43,207 nucleotides of DNA from positions 5,299-48,505 of the forward strand of contig NZ_BNBC01000033.1 in assembly GCF_014654675.1 (NCBI RefSeq), in the 5' to 3' direction. A program made the translations under genes and the position numbers. Each line of letters starts with the position of its first letter. The first letter of the stretch is position 1. Below, piece after piece: positions 36,142-43,207 of the stretch. The stretch is from Streptomyces spiralis. GTDB lineage: Bacteria > Actinomycetota > Actinomycetes > Streptomycetales > Streptomycetaceae. The notes beneath the pieces are model-generated. The model saw nothing but the letters and a program-made list of their open reading frames with translations. It was not told the DNA's origin and ran no database searches.

Positions 36142-37272
36142 TCAGTCGGCGTGGAGGATGCGGAAGCGGCCGGGTTTCGCCGGGTCTCGGTCGACGACTT
36201 GGACGGGGGGCCAGGTCCATTGCCACACGCCGATGCCTGGTGCGCGGGAGAACTCGATTCGCCCGCGGGTGCCGTCGACGGCGACGCGCGGCCAGGCTTC
36301 GGCGATACGGGCTCGGTCGGTGCCGTACGTGCGCAGTACATCGGCGAGGACGGCGATTGTGTCGTAGCCCTCGAAGGCGACGAAGGAGGGAGCTTGGGCG
36401 AGCCGCTCGCGGAGGCTCTTCTCGACTCGGACACCGACAGGAGTGAGACGGTGGGGCAGGTAGCGCAGGAAAGGGACCGCAGTGCCGAGATCACCCAGCA
36501 GCTCCTCCCATTCGGCGAACTCCGGCTGCCCGGCCGGAGCGCCGATCAGGATGTCGGTGAGACGCTGGTCGCGTCGGACGGACCGGACGATGGGTACGGC
36601 CGGCTCGGGGTGGCCGACGAGAAGAAGGAGGGCTGTCGCGCGGTGGTCGGCGAGTGCGTCGCAGATCGCCGTGGGGGTGAGCTCGCGCATGTCGAGTTCG
36701 ATGACGGTGCCGCCGTGCTGAGCGAGGTGGTTCCGCAGCAGGCGGGTGCCTGACGCCCAGTAGACACTCGGTTGGGTGGCCACGGCGATGCGGCTGTGGC
36801 CGGCATCGCGCAGGAAGTCCGCGTAGATCCGCCAGCCGTGGGACTGCGCCGGGCACAGGCGCGCGACCCGGTCCGTCGGTTCGTCGGTGAGTGCGTCGAG
36901 AACCGCTGACGAGCACAGGTACGGCAGCCTGAGCGCGTCGGCCCTGGCCGCAGCCGTGCGAGCGACGACGCTGTGATACTCCCCGGCCAGGGCGGCCACG
37001 CCGAGGTGCGCCAGTTCGTCCACGGCCGCCGCGGCCCTTTGGGGATCAGCTGCGGTGTCCCGGACCTCCAACTCCAGTGGCTTTCCGCCCACCCCTCCCG
37101 CGTCATTGACATCGCGCACGGCCAACTCCATACCGGCGATGAGGTGTTGGCCTGCCTCGGCCCAGCCGGGGCGAGTCAGGGGTGCGAGAGCGCCGATCAG
37201 GACGGATGAACCGTCGGTGCGCTGGGCTCCAAGCGGCGATGGCGGCGTGTTCAAGCGTCGACGTCTCCCCAT
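36142..37272 (-). CDS. Periplasmic-binding-fold (Leu/Ile/Val-BP type) protein without signal peptide
   Basis: About 376 aa from ATG 37272; no good ribosome site is seen, so the start is tentative. Contains the type I periplasmic-binding fold of branched-chain amino-acid receptors: VLIGALAPLTRPGWAEAGQHLIAGMELAVRDVNDAGG, LELEVRDTAADPQRAAAAVDELA, and the later FVAFEGYDTIAVLADVLRTYG. No signal peptide or lipobox is present even if the frame is extended upstream, and no permease or ATPase gene adjoins. It may be a cytoplasmic ligand sensor comparable to AmiC, or a receptor that has lost its export signal. Confidence 0.7.
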   Translation of the reverse strand: MGRRRRLNTPPSPLGAQRTDGSSVLIGALAPLTRPGWAEAGQHLIAGMELAVRDVNDAGGVGGKPLELEVRDTAADPQRAAAAVDELAHLGVAALAGEYHSVVARTAAARADALRLPYLCSSAVLDALTDEPTDRVARLCPAQSHGWRIYADFLRDAGHSRIAVATQPSVYWASGTRLLRNHLAQHGGTVIELDMRELTPTAICDALADHRATALLLLVGHPEPAVPIVRSVRRDQRLTDILIGAPAGQPEFAEWEELLGDLGTAVPFLRYLPHRLTPVGVRVEKSLRERLAQAPSFVAFEGYDTIAVLADVLRTYGTDRARIAEAWPRVAVDGTRGRIEFSRAPGIGVWQWTWPPVQVVDRDPAKPGRFRILHAD

Positions 37273-37731
37273 GTGACGATGCGGTCGCAGAGTGCCCGGA
37301 AGGCAGGTCAGGGCCTGCGGAGAGTCGGTATCCGTCGTCCCTGCCTTGCGATCGTGAAGCGGCAGCCTAACCACGCCACTTGGAAAAACCAACTGAGATG
37401 TCCGGGACGGTCCGGGACGGGCCCGCGCGGCGGGCCGGTGCCGCCGAGCGAGCAGGCACGGTCCCGCCACGCCTGGCCGCAGGCGCTCGCCACCGCCCAC
37501 CCGGACCTCGACATCGCCGCTCGCGTCATCACCCTGCGCCAGGACAAGCTCCTCGGACGCCTTCTGGACCGTCGTTGAGCCTCATGCCCGCTCCGTTGGG
37601 GCCATTTCCACCCATCTCCCTTCTTGGGCAGCATAGTTCACGGCTTATATTTTGATCTGTATTGACGGCCGAAGGGACTGCCTCTAGCGTCCGATCCGCA
37701 TCGCGCCCCACATCGCGACCAAGGAGACACG
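37273..37731. other. Gap with a possible gene fragment and the RICIN gene promoter
   Basis: In the plus frame ending at 37578 the peptide HAWPQALATAHPDLDIAARV followed by TLRQDKLLGRLLD looks like a real protein C-terminus, but the upstream part of that frame does not. I do not recognise the family. The AT-rich stretch 37630-37662 leads into the promoter of the next gene. Confidence 0.35.
37662..37690 (+). promoter_or_regulatory. Vegetative-type promoter of the RICIN/beta-helix gene
   Basis: TTGACG (37662-37667), 17-nt spacer, TAGCGT (37685-37690), preceded by an unusually AT-rich TTATATTTTGATCTG. A good match to HrdB-type promoters, about 40 nt before the start codon. Confidence 0.7.
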
Positions 37732-39975
37732 TTGACCGACGTTCCCGCCGCGTGCGTCCGCGCCCCCCGCCGGCGCAGACGCACGGCCGCCCTCACGACA
37801 GCCTTTCTGCTGCCGGCCGCCGCCGGTATCGCACTGGCTTCCGCCGCGAGTGCCGCCGCCGCGAGCATCCCCACCGCTCCGACCACCGTCGTCAACGCGG
37901 GCAGCGGCAAGTGCGTTGACGCGCGTGCCGCGGCCACCGGTAACGGCACCGCCGTGCAGCAGTACACCTGCAACGGCACCGATGCGCAGTCCTGGCAGTT
38001 CACGCCGACCGACAGCGGCTACTACCGGATCGGCGTCGCCTCCGCGCCGAACCAGGTCTGGGACGAGACCGGCGTCTCCACCGCCGACGGCGCGCTGACC
38101 CAGCTGTGGCTCTACGGCGGCGGCGCCAACCAGCAGTGGCAGCCGGTCGCGGAGGCCTCCGGCACGTACCACTTCGTCAACCGCAACAGCGGCAAGTGCC
38201 TCGATGTGCCGTCGGCGTCCACCGCCGACAGCGTCCAGCTGCAGCAATACACGTGCAACGGCTCCGCCGCCCAGTCCTTCACTCTCTCCGCCGGCATCAC
38301 CCCGCCGGCCGGCACGCCGGACTTCGGCCCCAACGTCACGGTGTTCGACCCGTCGATGTCGACGTCCACCATCCAGTCGAAGATCAACTCGGTCTACAGC
38401 ACCCAGCAGACCAACGAGTTCGGCGCCCAGCGCAACGCCCTGCTGTTCACCCCCGGGACCTACAACGTCGACATACCCGTCGGCTACTACACCCAGGTTG
38501 CCGGGCTCGGGCTGTCACCGGACGACGTGTCGATCACGGGTGGCGGCGTGCACGTCGCGGGTCACACCAGCGACGGCAACGCCACCCAGAACTTCTGGCG
38601 CGATGTGGAGAACATGTCGGTGAGCCCCGGTTCGGGCAGCACCATGTGGGCCGTCTCGCAGGCCGACCCGTTCCGGCGCATGGACGTGCACGGCAGCATG
38701 AAGCTGTGGGACGACACCCACGGCACCAGCACCAACTGGTCCAGCGGCGGCTACATCGGCGACTCGCGGGTCTCCGGCCAGATCAACTCCGGGACCCAGC
38801 AGCAGTTCCTCACCCAGGACACCGCCATGAACGGCGGCTGGACCGGGCACAACTGGAACATGGTCTTCGTAGGCGACACCGGCGCCCCGGCGACCAGCTT
38901 CCCCAATCCGCAGTACACCACCGTCGCCCAGAGCCCGGTGATGCGCGAGAAGCCGTTCATCTACGTCGACGGCTCCGGGAACTGGCAGGTGTTCGTCCCG
39001 TCCGTGCGCACCAATGTGCAGGGCCCGGACTGGACGAACGGCACCGCCCCGGGCACCTCGCTGCCGATCGGCCAGTTCTACATCGTCAAACCCGGTGATA
39101 CCGCCACGACGATCAACAACGCACTCGCCGCGGGCAAGAACCTGATCGTCACCCCGGGCGTCTACCACCTGTCCGCCCCGCTGAACATCACCCGCCCCGA
39201 CACCGTGGTCCTCGGCCTGGGCCTGGCCACCCTCGTACCGGACAACGGCGTCACCGCCATCACCACCGCCGACGTCGACGGCATCGACATCGCCGGGCTG
39301 CTGATCAGCGCGAACACCACCAACTCCAACACGCTCATGCAGGTCGGCCCGACCGGCTCGACCGCCAGTCACACCGCCGACCCGATCGTGCTGCACGACG
39401 TGTTCTTCCGCATCGGCGGCGACCTCGCCGGCAAGGCAACCCAGTCACTGGTGATCAACAGCAACGACGTCATCGGGGACGACCTGTGGCTGTGGCGCGC
39501 GGACCACACCAACGGCGTCGGCTGGACGGCCAACCCGGCAGTCAACGGACTGATCGTCAACGGCAACAACGTCACCATGTACGGCCTGGCGGTCGAGCAC
39601 TACCAGAAGTACCAGACCACCTGGAACGGCAACGGCGGCCGCACGTACTTCTACCAGAGCGAGACCCCCTACGACGTGCCCGACCAGTCCAGCTGGACCA
39701 CCAGTGGAGGCGACCTCGGCTACGCCTCGTACAAGGTCGCCAACTCCGTCACCTCACACGAGGCATGGGGTGTGGGCGTCTACGCCTATCTCCGCGACAA
39801 CCCCTCCGTCGTACTCGGCCACGCCATCGAGGTGCCCACCACGTCCACGGTGAAGTTCCACAGCATGGTCACCACGGTCCTGGGCGGCGCCGGCACCATC
39901 AATCACATCGTCGACAACACCGGCAACCAGGTCACTCCCAGCAGCAACGTGGCCTACCTGGTGAGCTATCCGTAA
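37732..39975 (+). CDS. Secreted ricin-B-lectin protein with large beta-helix-like domain
   Basis: 747 aa from a TTG start, supported by AAGGAG 5 nt upstream and by the signal peptide that follows (RRRRRTAALTTAFLLPAAAG, cleavage near ASAAAA). A CBM13/ricin-B domain spans about 50-185, with repeats ending in QQYTCNGTDAQSWQF and LQQYTCNGSAAQSF. The rest (about 195-747) shows two segments of beta-helix character: ALLFTPGTYNVDIPVGYYTQ, and NLIVTPGVYHLSAPLNITRPD with DGIDIAGLLISANTTNSN. Many short Asn/Gly/Val-rich turns resemble GH55 or pectate-lyase-like folds. It is presumably an extracellular carbohydrate-active protein, but no catalytic residues can be named. Confidence 0.8.
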   Translation: MTDVPAACVRAPRRRRRTAALTTAFLLPAAAGIALASAASAAAASIPTAPTTVVNAGSGKCVDARAAATGNGTAVQQYTCNGTDAQSWQFTPTDSGYYRIGVASAPNQVWDETGVSTADGALTQLWLYGGGANQQWQPVAEASGTYHFVNRNSGKCLDVPSASTADSVQLQQYTCNGSAAQSFTLSAGITPPAGTPDFGPNVTVFDPSMSTSTIQSKINSVYSTQQTNEFGAQRNALLFTPGTYNVDIPVGYYTQVAGLGLSPDDVSITGGGVHVAGHTSDGNATQNFWRDVENMSVSPGSGSTMWAVSQADPFRRMDVHGSMKLWDDTHGTSTNWSSGGYIGDSRVSGQINSGTQQQFLTQDTAMNGGWTGHNWNMVFVGDTGAPATSFPNPQYTTVAQSPVMREKPFIYVDGSGNWQVFVPSVRTNVQGPDWTNGTAPGTSLPIGQFYIVKPGDTATTINNALAAGKNLIVTPGVYHLSAPLNITRPDTVVLGLGLATLVPDNGVTAITTADVDGIDIAGLLISANTTNSNTLMQVGPTGSTASHTADPIVLHDVFFRIGGDLAGKATQSLVINSNDVIGDDLWLWRADHTNGVGWTANPAVNGLIVNGNNVTMYGLAVEHYQKYQTTWNGNGGRTYFYQSETPYDVPDQSSWTTSGGDLGYASYKVANSVTSHEAWGVGVYAYLRDNPSVVLGHAIEVPTTSTVKFHSMVTTVLGGAGTINHIVDNTGNQVTPSSNVAYLVSYP

Positions 39976-40072
39976 GTCCGGCAGCGGTTCCCGACCGTAG
40001 GCAGGAAGCAGCCCGTCCGCGAGCTCTGCGGGAGGCGTGTGCCGGGCCGGCCGGACGGACAAACAGGCCGGT

Positions 40073-40105
40073 CCGGCGCCCGTGCCGAAATGGCACGGGC
40101 GCCGG
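40073..40105. terminator. Strong bidirectional hairpin terminator
   Basis: CCGGCGCCCGTGCC and GGCACGGGCGCCGG form a perfect 14-bp stem with loop GAAAT. It stands between the convergent RICIN gene and SRPBCC gene and could stop transcription from both. Confidence 0.75.
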
Positions 40106-40214
40106 TCACACTGATGAGAGCCGAACTCCGACCTCGGACGTGCCGTCCGGTGCCGGGGTGCGCACTTGGGCCGTGCGGTCCGGCGCCGGAGCCCTGGGCG
40201 GGCCGGCGTCGGTG

Positions 40215-40634
40215 TCAGGCGGCGAGGGTCGTGTGGAGGGCGTCGAGGCCGTCGCGGTAGATGCCGTTGAACAGGTCGACGACCTCGTCCTCGGTGGCGC
40301 CGTCGGGGTTGAAGCGGCCGGACCACTGGACCTCGGCGGCGTTCTCCTGTCCGGGGATCGCGTGGACGCGGATGGTGGAGACGTAGCCGTTGACGGGGAA
40401 GGGGGCCTGGAGGATGGCGTAGCTGTAGCGGCGTTCGGTCTCGTTGAAGTCGACGAGGCGCTCGATGATGACCTCGCCCTCGGGGTTCTTCAGCCGGCGG
40501 ACGCGGCCGCCTTCGAGTGCGGTGCTCTCCGAGATGTAGGGGAGCCAGTCGGGCAGGGCGTCGAAGCCGCCGATGAGGCTCCAGACCTTGTCGGGCGAGG
40601 CGGGGACGATGCGGCTGACGGACGTCGAGGCCAT
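40215..40634 (-). CDS. SRPBCC-family (START/polyketide-cyclase-like) protein
   Basis: 139 aa, ATG 40634 with GGAG 8 nt upstream. SVSRIVPASPDKVWSLIGGF and DALPDWLPYISESTALEGG are the usual N-terminal strand and helix of SRPBCC polyketide_cyc2 proteins, followed by RRYSYAILQAPFPVNGYVSTIRV and a C-terminal amphipathic helix. It should form a small hydrophobic ligand pocket. It lies 65 nt after the aldo/keto reductase gene in the same direction and is probably co-transcribed. Ligand unknown. Confidence 0.85.
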   Translation of the reverse strand: MASTSVSRIVPASPDKVWSLIGGFDALPDWLPYISESTALEGGRVRRLKNPEGEVIIERLVDFNETERRYSYAILQAPFPVNGYVSTIRVHAIPGQENAAEVQWSGRFNPDGATEDEVVDLFNGIYRDGLDALHTTLAA

Positions 40635-40663
40635 GGTGTTACTCCGGATGGTGTTGCCGGTGT

Positions 40664-40699
40664 GGGGGTTTCGGGAGTGGGGGTGGTGGGGGTCAGGGG
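40664..40699 (+). other. G-quadruplex-capable tract between reductase and SRPBCC genes
   Basis: Five closely spaced G-runs on the plus strand (G5, G3, G5, G5, G4, loops of 3-4 nt) meet the standard G-quadruplex pattern. The plus strand is the template for the minus-strand operon, so a folded structure could hinder polymerase between its two genes. Confidence 0.5.
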
Positions 40700-41710
40700 T
40701 CAGGCGCCGTTGGGCAGAGGTGCGGCCGGGCTGACCAGGTTGGCGGCGCGCAGGTCCGTCCAGAAGGCGGCCGGGATGTTCTCGTGGAGGGCGGCGGAGT
40801 CCTCGGCGATGCGGCTGGGGCGGGTGGCGCCGGGGATGACGGCGGCGGCTGCCGGGTGGGCCAGAGAGAACTGGAGGGCGGCGGCCTTGATGCTGATGCC
40901 GTGCTTGTCGGTGAGGGTCTTGAGGCGGTTGACGCGCTCGATGATCTCGGGCGGGGCCTGCTGGTACTCGAAGTGGGTGCCGCCGGCGAGGATGCCGGAG
41001 CTGTAGGGGCCGCCGACGACCATGTCGACGTTCTGCTCCTGGGCCATCGGCAGCAGGCGCTGGAGGGCGTGGGCGTGGTCGAGGAGGGTGTAGCGGCCCG
41101 CGAGGAGGAACCCGTCGGGCTTGGGCTCGTCGAGGGCGAGGGTCATCTCGATGGGCTCGGTCTTGTTGACGCCCAGACCCCAGGCCTTGATGACGCCCTC
41201 GTCGCGCAGGCGGGACAGGACGCGGAAGGCACCGGTGCGGGCCTCTTCGAACTTCTGGATCCAGGCGTCGCCGTGGAAGTCCTGGGCGATGTCGTGGACC
41301 CAGACGATGTCGAAGCGGTCGACGCCCATGCGGCGGAGGCTGCCCTCGATGGAGCGCTCGGTGGCGTCGGCGGTCCACTCGTGGAGGATCTTGTTGGGGT
41401 TGCCGTGCTCGAAGAGGTCGCCCTTCTCCCCGAAGTCAGGGACGTCGGTCTCCGGTTCGTCGAGGATGACCCGGCCGACCTTGGTGGACAGCACGTAGGC
41501 GTCGCGGGGCTTGGTGGACAGGACCTGGCCCAGGCGCTCCTCGGCGAGGCCGGCGCCGTAGAAGGGTGCGGTGTCGTAGTAGCGGATGCCCTGCTCCCAG
41601 GCGGCCTCGACGGTGGCGCGGGCCTCCTCGTCGGGGATCGCGCGGAACATGTTGCCCAGCGGAGCGGTGCCGAAGCCGAGGCGGCCGGGGAGGATTTCCT
41701 TCAGGGACAT
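40700..41710 (-). CDS. Aldo/keto reductase
   Basis: 336 aa, ATG 41710 with AAAGG 8 nt upstream. AKR fold: LGFGTAPLGNMFRAIPDEEA, the active-site Asp/Tyr in YYDTAPFYGAGLAEERLG, Lys in VLSTKVGR and the His in DIVWVHDIAQD. The C-terminal cofactor loop is AAVIPGATRPSRIAED. The closest characterised types by motif are D-threo-aldose/L-fucose or pyridoxal dehydrogenases, so it may oxidise a sugar rather than reduce an aldehyde; this is a family-level suggestion. First gene of the operon with the SRPBCC protein. Confidence 0.88.
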   Translation of the reverse strand: MSLKEILPGRLGFGTAPLGNMFRAIPDEEARATVEAAWEQGIRYYDTAPFYGAGLAEERLGQVLSTKPRDAYVLSTKVGRVILDEPETDVPDFGEKGDLFEHGNPNKILHEWTADATERSIEGSLRRMGVDRFDIVWVHDIAQDFHGDAWIQKFEEARTGAFRVLSRLRDEGVIKAWGLGVNKTEPIEMTLALDEPKPDGFLLAGRYTLLDHAHALQRLLPMAQEQNVDMVVGGPYSSGILAGGTHFEYQQAPPEIIERVNRLKTLTDKHGISIKAAALQFSLAHPAAAAVIPGATRPSRIAEDSAALHENIPAAFWTDLRAANLVSPAAPLPNGA

Positions 41711-42022
41711 GAATGATGCCTTTTCGATCGATGCCTCGTTTTCGGCGAGGCTTGGGGGAGCGGGTGCCTCCCGGTGCGGCGGCTCGTCCGACGGAGCCGG
41801 GCACGGGGGTCAGGGGACACCCCCAGGAGTGGTACAGGTGAGCCGCCGCATTTAGTTGCAGAAGCTCTTTACAGGTTCACACAATAATTGCAGACGCGGG
41901 CTAATGCAAACGTGAGGTGTCCGCCGCGCCGAAGCAGGCGGACACGGCTCGGCGGACCTGCGGAAACCACCCCGCGGACGCGACGAGGGCGAGCCGTTCC
42001 GCACGACTGCCGGGTGCACCCG
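41711..42022. other. Upstream region of the reductase operon with TTGCA repeats
   Basis: No gene seen. TAGTTGCAGA (41853-41862) and TAATTGCAGA (41885-41894) are direct repeats 32 bp apart. TTGCA at 41888 pairs with TGCAA at 41905-41909 as an inverted repeat. The surrounding sequence is AT-rich for this genome, so this is probably the regulator-controlled promoter of the reductase operon. Confidence 0.45.
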
Positions 42023-42796
42023 TCAAGGGACGATCGTGGGGACGAGGCCGCCGTCGGCGCCGAGTGCCCTGCCCGTGGTCGCCGAAGCCTGCTCCGAGGC
42101 CACGTATGCGATCATGCTGGCCACCTCATGGGGACGGATCAGGCGTTTGAGCAGGGACGCGGCCGCACGGTTCTCTGCCAGATAGCGCCGCTCCTGCTCA
42201 GCCGGATCGAGCCCGGGATACAGCTCGTCGAACATCGCCAGTACGCCGTCACTCATCGTCGGCCCGGGCAGTACGCAGTTCACGGTGACCCCGGTGCCGG
42301 CGAGCGCCTGGGCCATCCCGCGCGACACCGCCAGCTGCGCCGTCTTGGTCATCCCGTAGTGGACCATGTCCGTCGGTGTCTGGACGCCCGCCTCACTGCT
42401 CACGAAGATCACTCGGCCCCACCCGCGCCGGGCCATCCGCGGTGCGTAATGGCGCGCCAGGCGCACCCCGGAGAGCACGTTGACCTCGAAGAACCGCAGC
42501 CAGTCTCCATCGGGGATCTCGAAGACGGGTCTGGTCGCGAAGATGCCGGTGTTGTTGACCAGGACGTCGACCTCGGGCAGCTGCCGGATCAGGTCGGCCG
42601 TGCCTTCCGCCGTCCCGACGTCGGCCGTGACGCCGCGTGCTCCGATCCGCTCCGCCGCCTCGGCAACACGGTCGGCATTACGGCCGTTGACCACGACGTC
42701 GGCCCCGGCCGAGGCCAGCGCCTGCGCGGTCGCCGCGCCGATTCCCGCCGTCGACCCGGTGACCAGCGCGTTACGTCCACTGAGATCGATCTGCAT
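42023..42796 (-). CDS. Short-chain dehydrogenase/reductase
   Basis: 257 aa from ATG 42796 (AAAGG 10 nt upstream). Classical SDR: NALVTGSTAGIGAATAQAL (TGxxxGIG), DVLVNNTGIF (NNxG; Thr replaces the usual Ala), catalytic Ser in VIFVSSEAG, YGMTK as the YxxxK motif, and the family end TTGRALGADGGLVPTI. The residue after NAD-binding strand 2 is Asn-Gly-Arg (VNGRN), favouring NADP. It stands alone on the minus strand; its substrate cannot be inferred from neighbours. Confidence 0.88.
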   Translation of the reverse strand: MQIDLSGRNALVTGSTAGIGAATAQALASAGADVVVNGRNADRVAEAAERIGARGVTADVGTAEGTADLIRQLPEVDVLVNNTGIFATRPVFEIPDGDWLRFFEVNVLSGVRLARHYAPRMARRGWGRVIFVSSEAGVQTPTDMVHYGMTKTAQLAVSRGMAQALAGTGVTVNCVLPGPTMSDGVLAMFDELYPGLDPAEQERRYLAENRAAASLLKRLIRPHEVASMIAYVASEQASATTGRALGADGGLVPTIVP

Positions 42797-43207
42797 CGGG
42801 CGAGCACCTTTCCGGAAGTGGTGGCGACCCACTCGGCGGCGGGCCGCGTCCGATCGCAACCTCCGCCCTCCCGGCGTCCCCCGGAGGGACGACCGGAGGC
42901 GCATGGAAGTCGCCCGCAGCGGCGGGAACGGCCATGACGCACCACCGCGTGGGGCGCCCCGTCACACCGGCGAAATCTCGCAGGCGCAGGGCTCTTCATG
43001 AGGCACCCAGACGGAAAAGATTCTTCGGCAGCGCGGCGGAACCCGCACCTTGGCGACGCCCGCGGACTCCGGACGGACCTGATGCACCTCTAGGGGGTGT
43101 CTCGCCGATCATGCGGGGCTCGCGGCGCCTGGCACCGCACCTCGCCGCGTTGTCGTCGGTCGCCGATGCTCCGCATCGACTCCCTCCTCCGCCTTGCGAT
43201 GCTCCCC
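42797..43207. other. Right-end gap with possible insertion-sequence end
   Basis: No gene seen. AGGGGGTGTCTCGCCGATCA (43092-43111) is the reverse complement, with one mismatch, of the sequence at 32-51. CGATGC/GCATCG (43164-43169 and 43173-43178) is a small perfect inverted repeat. The last 100 bases have the look of a transposon flank, but no transposase is inside the window. Confidence 0.4.

Noticed and set aside
37273..37578. 101-codon plus frame before the RICIN gene as an intact gene
   Set aside because: Only the last 35 residues look protein-like and the start overlaps the neighbouring gene start; at best a fragment.

Overview
The window is high-GC actinobacterial DNA, almost certainly from a Streptomyces chromosome. 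Supporting signs are strong third-position GC, many GTG starts and one TTG start, Tat-type and lipoprotein signal peptides, and an ABC sugar importer without its own ATPase. It also carries SpoIIE-type phosphatases and several decayed insertion-sequence fragments. No rRNA, tRNA or CRISPR array was seen.

Left part (1-14.6 kb) is a sugar-scavenging region. A large secreted GH2 enzyme with discoidin modules (minus strand) diverges from a galactoside operon. That operon has a secreted GH27 alpha-galactosidase with a beta-propeller, a lipoprotein binding protein, two permeases, an intracellular GH36 alpha-galactosidase, D-galactonate dehydratase (dgoD) and an aldose-epimerase-like protein. Nearly all junctions are ATGA, GTGA or TGATG overlaps. 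Two positions are broken. Between GH36 and dgoD, the start of a short-chain dehydrogenase is joined out of frame to the end of a FadR-type GntR regulator. After the epimerase lies a decayed KDPG/KDPGal aldolase. A galactose-to-galactonate route therefore seems to be eroding. An AT-rich promoter motif with fixed geometry is shared by the GH27 gene and the importer operon, and a pair of LacI-type palindromes lies in front of GH2.

Middle part (14.6-30.4 kb) is a mosaic of short units. It holds a DUF1275 membrane protein, an NAD-malic enzyme/fumarase operon closed by a strong terminator, and a PAS-GAF-SpoIIE-HATPase phosphatase. Two HxlR regulator/MFS exporter divergent pairs each have an inverted-repeat operator. 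There is another MFS protein, a PAS-SpoIIE phosphatase preceded by a transposase remnant, a membrane protein of unknown function, and the tail of an MmyB-type regulator.

Right part (30.4-43.2 kb). The most interesting unit is a translationally coupled minus-strand pair (34809-31223). It encodes a FAD/NAD(P)-binding monooxygenase and a fumarase/CMLE-superfamily lyase, matching the CreE/CreD pair that makes nitrous acid from aspartate via nitrosuccinate. No partner biosynthetic genes are visible around it. It is bounded by an IS630-type remnant and by what may be the stub of a third coupled cistron. Beyond it are a small anchored hypothetical protein, a periplasmic-binding-fold protein with no signal peptide, a secreted ricin-lectin/beta-helix protein with a clean promoter and terminator, an aldo/keto reductase-SRPBCC operon and an SDR. 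A 20-bp near-perfect inverted repeat lies close to both window ends.
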